Assembly: GCA_024663395.1 (NCBI GenBank) | Contig: JANFAH010000074.1 | Location: 1-64,000 of the forward strand | From: Pisolithus tinctorius | Lineage: Eukaryota > Basidiomycota > Agaricomycetes > Boletales > Pisolithaceae | Length of the DNA: 64,000 nt | Direction of reading: 5' to 3' | Part shown: piece by piece, positions 47,463-59,905 of the stretch | Position numbering within the stretch: position 1 is the stretch's first letter | Layout: the number at the start of each line of letters is the position of its first letter | Notes under the pieces: model-generated | Told to the model about the DNA's origin: nothing | Seen by the model: only the letters and a program-made list of their open reading frames with translations | Databases searched by the model: none | Position numbers and translations under genes: made by a program

Positions 47463-50400
47463 ATGGCGTATGGCCCAGTGGGTGGTCTCGTGTTTCCGGG
47501 TGGGGACACTTGGACGGAAGACGCCAATATCGGAGATGTAGACCTGTTCTTGCACCCATCCCCGCCAGGATCATCGACATCACACCAAGTCAAGGAAGAG
47601 CTACCGAGCGGTCCACACATCAGTATATATGTACAAGTATTTGAAGGTCAAAAGATAAAGACTTCATGTACTTAAATGCTCATGGGTGCTTTTACAGAGA
47701 TGCTTAGCACTGTTCTTCAACACGAAGCTCATTTATTCGATGAGGCGGAAATCCTCTTCTTCGAAAGGTTCGCCAACCTATCTTGTGGGTGAAATTCTCC
47801 ATCGCGCAATGGGTTCGCTTACATCTTCCTAGATAATGCACGCTTTCTAATGGTTAGACTACTGCTCAGAAAGCCAGATACGTGGCACCGTCTAGATAGC
47901 CTGAAGTACCAGCATGAATTGGGCGGACACGAAGCCATAATCGCTGCTGTGGACGAGATCTGTCAGAATCAACCTCGCTCCCCGGATAAAATGCAAGACA
48001 TGAGCGCAACACGCGAAATTATCGACCTAACGGTGGAGTGCGAGCATGGCGAAACTGTGGAGTCGGCGTTAGATCACAACGAGACACGCTCTTCAAAAAC
48101 TTCTGTTTTGGACAGTATAGATGTCAGTAAATCCGTCGTTCTGGCCGAAGATGAGAACCAGATGGATTTGGAGGCTCTTCTGGATTGTCTTAAAGCCGAC
48201 GAGCTCAAAACTATTGCAAGGCAGCTTCAGCTGAAGCCAAAGGGAAAGGGAAAGGTATGAGAACTTCTAAACATCTTCAAGACGATCTTGGTTCGACGTG
48301 ACATCCAGAAGCAAGAGCTCATTGCTAGTGTGCTTCGCGCTGCTTCTTCACAGTCGACGCTTGCATTTGTGCCAACACCTAACGGGAGTCATGGCATGAA
48401 GTCAACTGCGTTGGCGCAGACTCCGCTTCCCTTCGAAAAACCAAAAACAAGATCTCAACTGGAGCGACTGCGAACTATGGTCTTTCGCATCCTTGGTGAG
48501 CTCCATGGTTACTTCCATAAGATTTATTGATGGTCTTCCAGTGAAATGTGTGAGAGTCCACAATGCTTTCTACGGTCTCGTTCGACGAGCCAATCTAATC
48601 TTTTTCCGCCTGTAAATATCGGTCATTAATCCCCCTCGACGTATTGACGCATTTTTAACTGCGCAGCACGCAATATAATCCAGATCTTCTAGTTACGGCT
48701 CTGTTACCCCGTTTCAAAAAGCGGTCATACTCTAGTTATGAATACGCCCGCTCGAAAGACATCTGGAAGACGCGTGAAGCATTGCTTGAATACGAAGAGA
48801 TTCTTATCCTTGAAGGTCGGATTGATGCAATCCTCGGAGGACAAGTGTTTCCTGAGGCCCAGGCGCATCCGGCCTCGCGTTCGCAGACCCCAAAGGCATC
48901 TGAAGGCATCATCAGTAGTGTAAAGAAGAGAGATTACGCAGTTTCGGTGGGCGAGGGTCCGGCTCCTGAAAGGAAGCCCGAAAGTGCTCGACTACAGAGG
49001 GCACGTCTAGTGAAAGAAATATTTGAAAATGTTTATCTGCGTTGGCAAGACGCCTTACGTGCCAACATCGAAGAAGAAAGGAGTTATGGCTTGCAGCGCT
49101 TCGAAAGTGGTATGGATGTCCTACCCTCGGTATTAGTTGACTTCACTGACGTGAGCTTTAATCCCACGTCAAGGACATGTCTTCACGCGGATAGTTTGCA
49201 AGGGTTCGTCTGCCCTTGGTATTCTTGGGGAATATCAGCGAGAACTTGAGGTGTTGGAGGCCCTATTGGCGCAAAGACGATGGCATAGAGGACGGCGTGG
49301 AGGTTGGCATGAAAGGAGAGCATTGATATTGTCCACCCACTTCCCAAAGAGTCGGGACACTGCAGCGCGTGCTCTGACTGCTGTGATTGATGCGTTGGAA
49401 GATCCCGATACTCATTTAGGTGAGCTGTTCAACAGAAAAATCAAATCGTTCATTAAACGCTTCAAGTTTACCGACCGAAGCTCCAACGTCGTTTGCGGAG
49501 GCTGGAAGTTTTTTTGAAGCTTCCCCCCGGGAATCGGTTCACCTCTAACGTAAGACTTGAAAGTGCAAAGGAAGTTATATTCGAAGCCACCAGAATTCGG
49601 AACCAGTCCGCCGACATAAGACTTGACAAGACCCGCCAGAACCGTAATACCCCACCTCGGCTAAATCATACCCTCGCACAATACTTTGAAAGGATTGCAA
49701 CGCCAGCAGCTAATGGGTCAAGTGAAACTGCAACGGTGTTGTCTGCACCTGAGTCTTCAGTAGGGTGGAGCCCCCCCGCCTGTAATAGTGTAGCACTGAT
49801 ACTCAGCATTGATCCAGAAAGAACGAAATGGAAAGTCGAGGTGGGAAGGTCGCAACGGCGAAGAGCTCACTGTCGAGGCACTTGCCCTTCAATGGTACGA
49901 AGAACAAGGGTATAAAGGGTTCGTAATTTAGTTTTTTTTGTTATGAATAGACTCAAATGTTCTCAACTCAGTGTATATTGCGAGACGCGGATTATCGCGA
50001 TGATTTTTGGCATCTTGTTCTGGGACATAATCTTTGCGCCTATTCCAGGGGCTTTCGAAACTCCATATCAGGCCGCACCCCTGGACATTGCAGAAGACTC
50101 ATTCTTTTACTCTCGACAGGAACTCATGGAGAAACGTCTATCCGAAATTCAAGACGGGGAAGCTGCTAACATCATTCGACGGGTTGATGCTATACATAGA
50201 ACGAGTGAGACATGGTGTGTGGGTGTTCAGTGGGACCTGGCCAGTGGTGAAGACCTGATAGATATAGTGACGGTTCGTGTACTGTTTTGGGACAACGTCT
50301 TGGTGGCTGACCGTCGAACAGTGTATCGGAGGGGAAGCTTTGTCATTGATGTTTCGCGTTCTCTGCGAAGATTACGCTGCGCGACAGTCTGGAGGACCAG

Positions 50401-50906
50401 ACTTGTTCCTCTGGAATGCCGAGCAGCGTATATGTAAGTTTGTGGAGGTGAAAGGACCCGGCGATACTTTACGAGAGAATCAGAAGGCAAGTGCAATCTT
50501 TCCACTGCTCGAATAGCACTCAATGTGGTTTCTTAAGGTTTGGATCGATGCATTGCTCAGGGCTTCGGTACCCGTAGAGATTTGCCGTGTAGTGGAGAAA
50601 GACTGTGATACCGTGAAGAACCCCAGCACCAGGGCAAGAGGGCGCCGCAACCTAAAGCGGAAGAGAGCTGTCGATTGCGAGAGCTCTCAAGACGAGGGGG
50701 AAGTCGGCACCTCACTAACAGCCCCCCGATTTTTTTGCAATTTCAGTCGATCTTGCACAGCAGAATCCGATTCTACCTCGGCTGTTGTTGAGCCTCACGA
50801 CACGAAACACCAGCAACCTAGCGTGCCGGAATGCAAGCTCACTTCATCAACCAATCGTAGGGAAGCTACACCTCCCACAAAACGATTGAAGGTCCACGAC
50901 ATTTGA
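47463..50906 (+). CDS. FAN1: Fan1 structure-specific nuclease (VRR-NUC domain)
   Basis: Fan1 is a PD-(D/E)xK flap endo/exonuclease of interstrand crosslink repair. Read in order: N-terminal IYVQVFE/EMLSTVLQHEAHLF, then NARFLMVRLLLRKPDTWHRL. A SAP-like domain follows (CLKADELKTIARQLQLKPK, DIQKQELIASVLRAA), then FYGLVRRANLIFF, TALLPRFKKRSYSSYEYARS and the TPR-like EYEEILILEGRIDAIL. The VRR-NUC core is LFRVLCEDYAARQSGGPDLF then CKFVEVKGPGDTLRENQK and WIDALLRASVPVEICRVVE. The intron between RENQK and VWIDALL (50487-50537) uses a GC donor. No UBZ finger is visible at the N-terminus. About ten introns are needed. A C-terminal basic/Ser tail ends at 50906. The start is uncertain. Confidence 0.9.
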
Positions 50907-51138
50907 TTTCAAGTTTATTGTAGCGTGACGAACCTCCGTCTTGTAATCGTGATCGTAAATTATAGGGTTGTATGACAAGCCCACCCTAGAAACTGGTATG
51001 CATGATTGTGAACGGACTCTGTCACAAATAACGAAGGGGATAAATAGTGGGAGGGGGTGATACAATTGGTAAGCCGTACAGGTCGTGAATGCAAGAAACA
51101 AGAGCCATGCAAAAGTGTATCCAAGTAAGGTCCCAACG

Positions 51139-54100
51139 TTATGAATCTCTGTTGGGAGTAGGGGGTTTCTTTCGCCGTAGGGACGAGAAGATGCGTATCG
51201 ATGCTTTCTTCTTCAGTGGTTGTGCCTTCGCAAGGGGTAAATGGCGGTTGCTCTGCCAGCGCTCTGACAGGTCGGTCTGTATTCGACGCATGGCAACACC
51301 CCCTTCCTCTGTTGCAAAGTCGAAGCCACGGTGTACCGAGCGCACGCCGGTGGACATGTCAGTGTGACTCGCCCGACGAACATCTTGTGGTCTTGAGTGA
51401 TCCGCAGATGCGTGGTCTACGCTACGGTCTGTGGGCGTGCCGCCAACGATCGACGCGACTGATAACGGCCGTGACATTCGTGAAGACGACCTCAGTCTCG
51501 ACGAGGTCCTTGAGTGTTGGTCGTGTGGTCCCAGGCGACAAGCCTTCGCAATGTCGAGTTCAGGATGCTTTTTCCTGATATAACGCAAGATCTCCAAATC
51601 CCCTGGAGCGTAGCCCAGCTGCCAAGCGCGGTATAGGTATCGAGGTAGCAAGGAGATAGCGACGGTCAGGAGAAGACATAGCCAAAAGTATGCAGACCTG
51701 AAGAGGAAGTGGTTGTTTCCGTAAACGCCCGTCACGAACCAGCCTGGACTAATCGAGTTATATACCACCTACACACATGATCAGAACTACCAGACGCGGG
51801 ATTTTGGATTTTGCTTACAGTGAATAACCACAATAGCACTATGCCTATGAAGACTGCAACGAAAACCCATGCTGTCCATACGTTGGTGTTGAGGCCGTTA
51901 TAGAGGCAGGCTACAGTAACACTGGCGAACACCATGGTCTGTGGTAGGAGAGTGAGTGAGTAATACAAAATGATGTGGTGAGTATGCCATACTGTTGAGT
52001 ACTCGTACAAGGCAATATCATAGCCATCACTCCGAGCCGTTGTCGTGAAGTACGCGTAGGTAATCAAAAAATACAGCGGAACGGACTGGTCAGACGGTTA
52101 GAGTCACATAAATGCAATTCTACTCAATGACATACCTGTACGACTCCATCCAACATATACCCACAGAAAGATTTCAGTGTGAACCACGTTCGCTCGCGGC
52201 CGTACCGGTAGAGCTCCGGAAATGCCATAAGGATGTCAGCATCTAATAGAGAGTGAGTGCCGAGAGCCAGGAAAGTCATGCTTGCTTACCAACAATGCGG
52301 TCAAACAAACCGATACCCAACACCGGAGCGATCGTCCAGAACGAATTCCAGAAAAGGAGGTAGGTATAGTTGAAAGCGCTGATGACATTTAGGCGATACA
52401 ACGCATAAGAAGTGAACTTGAATCCTCACTATGCTGAGCTCCATCCACAGTATATCTGGAACCACCAGAGAACCCCAATGCACACTATATTCTTGTAGAA
52501 AAAGTTGAGGATCCTGGACGAAAGGTGAGCTGGTCACGAGACACCCAGGTAACACTTACATTGATCCATTGCGGGCGTAAGACCAGTGTCCATGGACAAG
52601 GAGGAGCCGCTTCAGGAACCGGAACTAAAACAAAGGTAAATGGTTGCCTTTTTGACAACATCAGCCGTCATACCTGGGCAATGGCATAATCTGAAGAGTT
52701 GACAGCTTGAAGACCTTCCTCACCCCGAATACCGACGCCAACATCAGCGGCCTAGGACAACATTTACGTTACCACTAACAAAGATAAGAAAACTCGGGAT
52801 TACCTGTATCATGCTAACGTCGTTGGCACCATCACCAATTGCCAGAGTCATTGCATGCAATCCATCCTTTACGAGTTTGACAACAAGAGCTTTCTGGAGT
52901 GGCGATACACGACAACATATGACCCCTTCGCACTGTGTTCCGAGACTCAGTAGGAGTTTTTTGTGGTGGTCGTCCGAAAGGGCCTACGCCGAAAGTTTAG
53001 CATTAAACAGCCAAGTCTCTGAGTAACTTACATTTCCTAGTGCAGCGCCATCAATAACAAGAACGTAGCCCCCTGGTCGTCGACCATTGTCTTCGCCTAC
53101 AAGCGACGTCACCCCTGTACTAAGACGACGCATAGCGTAAGGCGTCTCGGATACTTGATACTGCGATGTTTCCAGACGCACGGAGTCGTCTTTAAGCACA
53201 TCGCTGTCGGGGAAGAAGTCTTCCAGAGCCTGAACCAACTGTTCAAAGACCGATCGTCCCTGATCACCACCGCGTATGACTATGATGTTCGAATCATCAG
53301 CGATGAGATTTGTGCTATGACCGATAGCTTCGCAACAAACGCAACATCAGCTGAAGTCCAGACAAATCCGATAAACAAGGTAAATACCTATAGCAGTTTC
53401 TAGCTTGTCTCCGGTAGCCACCCATATCTTTATGCCAGCCAGCTTCAGGTCAGCAATTGTTTCTGGGACGCCATCTTGAAGGCGGTCCTCGATTGCCGTC
53501 GCACCAAGTAAACGAAGTTCCTGCTCAATCTCGTTGCAAGCAGCCTCAACGTTGCCTTCACGATCTTCTAGTGAAGTGGCCGCACGTTGATATCGTTCGT
53601 TCCAAGCGTCGTACTCATCATCTATATCATGCATCAGTACACATCTATTCAGCGTGGAGAATGATGCTCCATATACCTGGTATAACTTTGTAAGCCAATG
53701 TCAGAGTGCGCAGTCCTGCACCTGCAAAACCATCCAGGTGTTGTTCAGTTGCTCGTTTAAGCTCGTCCCCGCCCGCCTTTAGTCTCTCAAAAATGACGCT
53801 GTCGGCTCCCTTCGTCAACAAGAATAACCGAGAATCCGCTTCATCCAATTTGCGCACGATAACACTCATGCGTTTACGAACGCTAGTGAATTCCAGGATG
53901 TTGAGTAGCTCGTAGCGTTCAACCTCAGTCGAAAAGGGAGTTTGGAGCTTCAATACCTCCTTGTCTCGCCCGCGGAAGACGAAGCCCATATCAGCCGCTG
54001 CTTGGACGAGAGCAGCTTCGTCGGGAGATTGGGCCTTGTACTCGATAGCTCCAGTGTGAGGATCCACAACTGCCAGGACAGTGTGGCATAACGCAAGAAC

Positions 54101-56105
54101 AGAGAAAAAACCATTGAGTGAACGTGCGTGCGTAGCGTTGTCGGAGCCAGGCTCTGCATCGACAGCATTTGCAAGGTCTTGTGAGAGTTGATTGTCCTTA
54201 AAGTGCTGGCGAACACCGCCAGACAGCTTGACATCTGCCGGCGGGACAGGACTCTCCCTATCATTACCATCACCTCCCGTGTGTTGCGCCCCAACATCTG
54301 ACTCCATCTCGTGGTCACCGTAGTAAACCACTCCCCCTATGGAACACTCCCTGAAAACCATCGAATTCTGTGACCATAGTGAGCATGTTAGCAAATATAC
54401 CAGAGAAGAAGAATGCCTGCCTCTGTGAGCGTCCCAGTTTTGTCGGAGAAGATGTACTCGATCTGCCCAAGGTCATCGGAGAGATTGTAGCTCCTAGCCA
54501 GGGTAGGTTGCCCCGTCTTCTTATAGAACATTTCATAGTCGAAGTATATGAACAACGCTTGACACGTCTTTACGCCCTCTATAGATATGTACAGGGATAT
54601 CGGCACAATGTTCTGGAAACTATGGATAACGGGAGTCAGCACCGTATCAAAGTACCGTAAAGACGACACCAACGTGATCAACGCAAACGCCCACGTAAAG
54701 AAGCCATTAATCCCGGGGTTGTCTCCAGACGTATTATCACCGTAAAGCCAAGGAGCGCCCTCTGGATATAGTCGCGACTCGATTTTGTAGTCAGCAATAC
54801 CGCATACTGCGGCCATAGCGGCAAGGATAGCAAGGTTTATAAAGCTGAAATCATTTCAGAGGCGACATCACAAGTGGGGAACAGCAAAGAAACCCTACAC
54901 TTGTGGATTGGTTTGGCGTTCCACTCTGCTTCGTTTACTGGGAGTGCCGCCCGAGTTTCGGACTATCTTGGAGTCTTCTCCTGCAAATAGGACGACACCG
55001 ATTGCCCAATCGGTATTTCGAAGAACAGTGCCACGAAGAAGAACCATTTGTATGTCAACGGGATATCTGTCACCGTTGCGGGATACCGTTGCATTTAGCC
55101 TGTACATATTGGTATCTGGACGCTCGCAATCGATGGAAAAGGCGTTGAATTTGTCGGCGCAGTCAGCAGCTGTGCGTAAATCAGTAAGCCCTGGGGAAGC
55201 ATTCCGAGACTTGAGGTTTGTTTCCCCGTCGAGATTCTTTGTCTCAACATAAGCCACATTATCCTCCTCTGACGTAGCGCATATCAAGACGTCCGCAGGT
55301 ATAGGTTCGTTGTTCATGATTTTGATAAAGTCACCCACACGAACATCTTCCCACAACGTCTTCCTCCAGTGCGCACGGGCAACCTTGTGACCGCCACTGA
55401 AGAGGTGGTGTTTCCCGTCCGGTAGTGAGATCCCCTCATCTAACTCAACGTCCGTATCGTGCTCCACATCGGCAGATATGGTCGTTTCAACATCCTCGTT
55501 ACGGGCCCGGTGACGTTTTGGGAGAACCCTTGGAGTAATGCCCCTGACGAACGCGCGGCTCTTGCTTCCAGTGAAGTTGGGATTAGTCCACCCACCGCCG
55601 TTCAAGACGCGCACGCGGGAATGATTAACTTGGCGGTCTGACTGGTGACGCTTGATATCCTCATAGCCATCCTTGACGGCCGTGATGCCCAAGACGATGA
55701 GAAGAGGAAGAATGACGAGACCAGGCGAGATAGTTGCAAATTCAGGGAAAAACTGAAGGATAGCAATGAAAGCGAAGAAGCTGGAATGCAGGGCGTAAGT
55801 CTGAATATCAGGGTGAGAGATAAGCGCACGCACATATTTGCGATGCGCCTAAACTGTTCTAGCAGATTGCGAGGGAGGAAAGTGATAACAGTGTACTTTG
55901 AAGTTATGACCTGGTTCGTGCAGTAAACGTACTCCTTCTTCGGCCGACCTTTGGCGTCCGAGTAGAAGTTAGGGACATCTTGGTTGAAATACACCGTGCG
56001 AGGGGTACCACGACCACGGTTGCGGGCGAAGAGGGACTCGAGCTTGAAATTCTGGAGTTTCTCCCAGCGAGTGGCCCACGATGGGGGTAGGGTAAGCATG
56101 GTCAT
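51139..56105 (-). CDS. P4-type phospholipid flippase (Dnf1/Dnf2-like)
   Basis: This membrane ATPase moves phospholipids from the outer to the inner leaflet. In order: N-terminal [15 protein letters not shown] and [20 protein letters not shown]; the actuator domain with [20 protein letters not shown] and [14 protein letters not shown]; and the phosphorylation site [14 protein letters not shown] near 54440. Nucleotide-binding landmarks are [15 protein letters not shown] and [13 protein letters not shown]. The hinge reads [15 protein letters not shown] near 52800-52860. Ten helices are implied, the last ones at 51600-52560. A C-terminal cytosolic tail of about 150 residues is Ser/Arg-rich ([20 protein letters not shown]). 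About a dozen introns are needed. The Dnf1/2 class fits the actuator sequence; plasma-membrane or endosomal location is inferred. Confidence 0.93.
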
Positions 56106-56496
56106 AACCTGACAGGCAGGGGACGGCAGCCAGCTAAAACATTGGAGCTAGGTGGGGGCTGAGCACTGAGTTGACAACTCCAGTGCCGATGGCTATATAA
56201 GCAGTGATGATGCATTATGCATCATGGCTGATGGGTCCCATGCCGAAATTTACCACGCCTTCCTCCAGCCTCCGTCGGGTTCGCACCCGTCCGCTCATTT
56301 CGCTTACACCAAAGTTGAAACGTTGACGTATATTGATATGTATCACAGCGAACTTCTCGGTGTATCAAAAAGAACGGAGTCAAAACATGCAAGTAGAATA
56401 TCGGGGGACTAAACGAGCGCGTAAGGAATGGTACTGGATGGGTATAACTGCCTCTCTGCGGGATCGAGAAAAAAGTTGTCCGACCCACTCGTCCTC
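56106..56496. promoter_or_regulatory. flippase promoter / CDC10 3' flank with palindrome
   Basis: This spacer of about 390 bp separates tandem minus-strand genes. It holds tatataa at 56194-56200 and an interrupted palindrome at 56207-56225 (arms atgatgca and tgcatcat around tta), both 90-120 bp upstream of the flippase ATG. A short plus-strand frame starting at 56224 has no recognisable features and is not called a gene. Confidence 0.4.
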
Positions 56497-57778
56497 TCAC
56501 TGATTGGTCGGCGGCCTTTGCTGCACGCCCTCCTTAAGTGCGAGTAGCTGCTTAGACCGGAACGCCTCGTAGTGGATCTGTGCAGTTGTTTCAATAAGGT
56601 CTTGGAGGTGCGTCCTATTCGAGAAAGGTTTTTTAAACATAAGTAATCGCACTCGGAACCACAACGATGACTCACCTCGTTAAGAAGTTTCTGAGATGAA
56701 CGAATTCACAGTGGTCCTCATCTTCGACGTTCACCACTCCCCATCGGTTTTTGCGACCTCGAACTGACTTGCCATCGATGATCACATTGCGCTCAGAGCC
56801 AACGACAGCAAATGGAATGATGTTCTGCAGCACTCGTCAGCAAAAGCAACAAAACCAGTCGCATTTGAACCTACCCGGATGCCCTCGTTCAGCTGAATCT
56901 CTTCCTCATCATTTTCGTCCGTGTCGAAGGGGTACAAGCGAATGTTGTGGTATACAAGCTCGGCGCGGATCTTTCGTTCGTTAGTAAATTATCCTGTCCA
57001 TCGTGGAAGCGACGTACCTTTTGCTTGAATGCTTCTCTTTCCTCGAACGTCAAGCTGTCTGCCTTTGCAATGACTGGCACGACGTTAACAACTTCGCTCA
57101 ACTTCTTCATCACGATGACATCGATCGCACGAAGGGAGTGCCCAGTAGGACTGATAAAGTACAGGCAACAGTGAATGCGAGTGTCCTGAATGTGACGGTC
57201 GCGCATGGCCGTGAGCTCCTTGCGGAGATAGGCGCTGTGTTGGTCCTTGATATACTTAACAATTGGGTCCCAACTGAATCACACATTCGATGAGAGGCAC
57301 ACAAACCACGAATACACTACATACCAGTTCTCGTTGTTAATTTGGTCACCGTAACCCGGTGTGTCGACGATGTTCAGGCGGAGTCTGACACCATTCTCGA
57401 TGATAACTGTTGTTACGTGCATAAGAGAGAAACGAATGACAAAACGGGGCATACCATGCGAGACGGCCTGAATTTCCGTGGTTTGTCTGACAGGCTCATC
57501 CGCTTCCAAACGACCCTTCGAGTCGATCAAATGGGACGCGAATATGGTGTTGATCAACGTCGACTTTCCCAGACCGGTTTGTCCTGTAGTTCAAATGATT
57601 CCATAGGCCACGTCAACCACGCCGCTACGCGCTGCTCATCGAATCTACGCTACGCACCAACGACGATCACGTTGAACTGAAATCCGCGCTTCAAGAGCTT
57701 GTGCTCAATCTGTGAGGTGATAGAGTCGAAACCGACATAGGCTGTCGCACGAATCTCCTCGACAGCAGCAGCAGCCAT
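56497..57778 (-). CDS. CDC10: septin Cdc10
   Basis: This GTP-binding cytoskeletal subunit sits at the centre of the septin hetero-octamer. The start is chosen at MAAAAVEEIRATAYVGFDSI (57778), giving a short N-terminal extension, which is typical of Cdc10. GTPase motifs: P-loop VVGQTGLGKSTLI (split by an intron), G3 NIVDTPGYGDQ, G4 VIAKADSLTFEE. Other landmarks are QHSAYLRKELTAMRDRHIQD, FAVVGSERNVIIDGKSVRGR and FVHLRNFLTRTHLQDLIETT, the septin unique element. The C-terminus ends AFRSKQLLALKEGVQQRPPT without a long coiled coil, which also fits Cdc10 and not Cdc3 or Cdc12. About seven introns are needed. The stop is at 56497-56499. Confidence 0.95.
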
Positions 57779-58154
57779 GTTACTTGCCAGTCTTTTGGGG
57801 AGGGGGAGCTTGGGAGGGCAGAGTGAGTGCAAACGAGCAAACGCAATTCCGTGCTAAATTTGTTTGTGCTAGTTACATCCGGGGTCCTCCTACACGATCA
57901 CGTGACAGCTATTACTCTACGCATCCCCCAGCCACCCCTAACTTGTACATCTATTACAGGACAGTGCCCAACCTGTATCCAAGGGTGCATGGTCAGTGCC
58001 ATGAAAATGAGTGGTAAAGAAAGCGCATTAAACAGAGAGAACACAAAATGAAAGTTATCGCTGCCGTATAATTTATGCTTGTCCTCCCAACATTCTTGGC
58101 AGGAGCGTTTGACAAGACATAAGATGTGCGGAAACAAACACTTAGTAGTACATA
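57779..58154. other. intergenic between CDC10 promoter and AHA1 3' end
   Basis: About 375 bases hold the CDC10 promoter side and possibly the last AHA1 exon or 3' UTR. Nothing else is identified. Confidence 0.35.
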
Positions 58155-59415
58155 CCCGATTGATTTCAAACCATGGATGCTGGCGAACGCTGTTCAGACA
58201 GCGACTTCGTGACGGACCAACCGAGCACTTACTAGTAACCCTCTAAATTGCGTCCAACTTCGTCCTCCATACCTTTTGGCACTCCGTCCAAAGTAAAGGT
58301 TACCGTCGTTGAATCGGACGACTGGTTCAGCGTGATGGTGAGCGTAGCTTCGTGTTCTATGAGTGCTTCAGATGAGGAAAAATCGAAGAGAAGAAAATAA
58401 AAAATAACAACCTGGTGGCCAAACGGGGCTTTGAAGCGACCATGTCTGCTTGATTTCCTTCCCCGGAACGAGGGAGATATATTTCCCCTTAACACCCCCT
58501 CCAAAGAGCGAATACGACGAGCTGGGCTGAGGAATAGACTGTAGTGGATCGCTTACACCAGTTCATAACTGACGACGTAAAAAGCACACACCTGCGCTGC
58601 AGAACGTGTCCAAGACGGGATGCGGCTCTCGTCCGTCAGTAATGAATAGAGATCTTCCGCGGCAGCCATGAACATCGCATCTTTGACTATCTCTGATGTG
58701 TTTACTGCCACTTTTTTGGTCGGCACAGGCTTCGCTGTCGAAGCAGCCGCGCCTGAGTTGGTGGCGTGCGTAGGTGCCGCCAGGGTACTAACAGGGGTAC
58801 CGGTCCGGCTAGGTTCAGCACTGACGGTGAGGTCCTTGCCGTGGGTGTCAATGATAGCAACAGGGAACTCTGCAAATTTGGCCTCGAGTGCAGGAGGTAT
58901 ACGCGCTTTTGCAAAGGCATAGAGCGCGTCCACAGCTACACTGGATTCGGTTTGCAATGACCACTCATACTATAAGATGATCAGATTATCCAGCTGCACA
59001 ACGCAATTCTAATCGTCACGTACGATGTAGTCAGACAAGCGATCCAGGGTGATTTCATGCGAAACTTCAGGAACTGTGAGCTTGCCCTTGACCGAAGTTC
59101 CATCGCTAGCCGTGCCAGACCATTCGAGCTGAACCTTGCAGTCATAGATCGTAATCAGCCTAAACATCAGGCATCGTCAGAACTGCTTGCGGAATTATCT
59201 AGGCGATCTGATTCTGAGACCTACTTGGACTTGCGCTGGCCGAGCTCCACGTCACCTTCCACATCCCGAACCGAAGTCACGGAGACGTTCTCTGAGCCTT
59301 CACCATCAATAGATATGGTCGTGAGCTCACGCTCGAACCAAGCTCTTGCCCACGATGTCACGTTCTTATTCTTCCAGTGCCAATTCGCGGTTGAAGCTGG
59401 CATCGACATGGCCAT
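58155..59415 (-). CDS. AHA1: Aha1, activator of Hsp90 ATPase
   Basis: Aha1 is a cytosolic co-chaperone that stimulates Hsp90 ATP hydrolysis. The N-terminal domain begins NWHWKNKNVTSWARAWFERE (start at 59415 or at the next Met). It continues with VRDVEGDVELGQRKSK, ITIYDCKVQLEWSG, GKLTVPEVSHEITLDRLSDY, then SSVAVDALYAFAKARIPPAL. An Ala/Thr/Pro linker follows, then the C-terminal AHSA1 domain (DLYSLLTDESRIPSWTRSAA, SLFGGGVKGKYISLVPGKEI, TLTITLNQSSDSTTVTFTLD, VPKGMEDEVGRNLEGY). After an intron the last exon reads IHGLKSIG. The final residues beyond 58155 are uncertain: the frame stays open, but a GTATGT donor also occurs there. The family call is secure. Confidence 0.93.
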
Positions 59416-59905
59416 CTAAGTCTTCTAAGATAGAATAAGTCGGCAGCCAATACAAGATATGTAAAATTTGGAGAATCGCGTGTGCCGCGCGGTGAATGCT
59501 GTTTAAAGGACATCAGAGCCTCCAGAACATTCTACTGAGTACTCCGATCCATGTCAGCTTTCATTACAAGAAACCAGCAACAAAAACAGCGGTATCGACG
59601 TTCTACAGAACCTGCTGCCTGAGCTAGGATACAGAGATCTACGTCCACTGAAAAACCCCAAGTAACAAGGTAATAGGCAGTAGCACAGCATGGATACATC
59701 AGCATCAAATTGTCCGACACGGAAAAAGAAGGGAGATATAAATTAGGAAGAAAAAAGAGCAGGTGAGTGGGGTTCCCGGGTATGCTGAAAACAGATGACC
59801 GGGTATAAGCTCGCGTTAGTGACACCGACTGAATGGTCAAGGTGTGAGCGCTGAGCAGCGAAACGAGCGAGTGGCAACACACTCACAAGTAGAGCCTGGC
59901 TCGGC
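59416..59905. other. intergenic between AHA1 start and the SH3 membrane-protein stop
   Basis: About 490 bases hold the AHA1 promoter and the 3' flank of the next minus-strand gene. No gene or structured RNA is evident. Confidence 0.35.

Noticed and set aside
56224..56412. Short plus-strand frame with a TATA-like box about 30 bp upstream
   Set aside because: The 62-residue product has no recognisable feature, and the TATA-like sequence can serve the flippase on the other strand.
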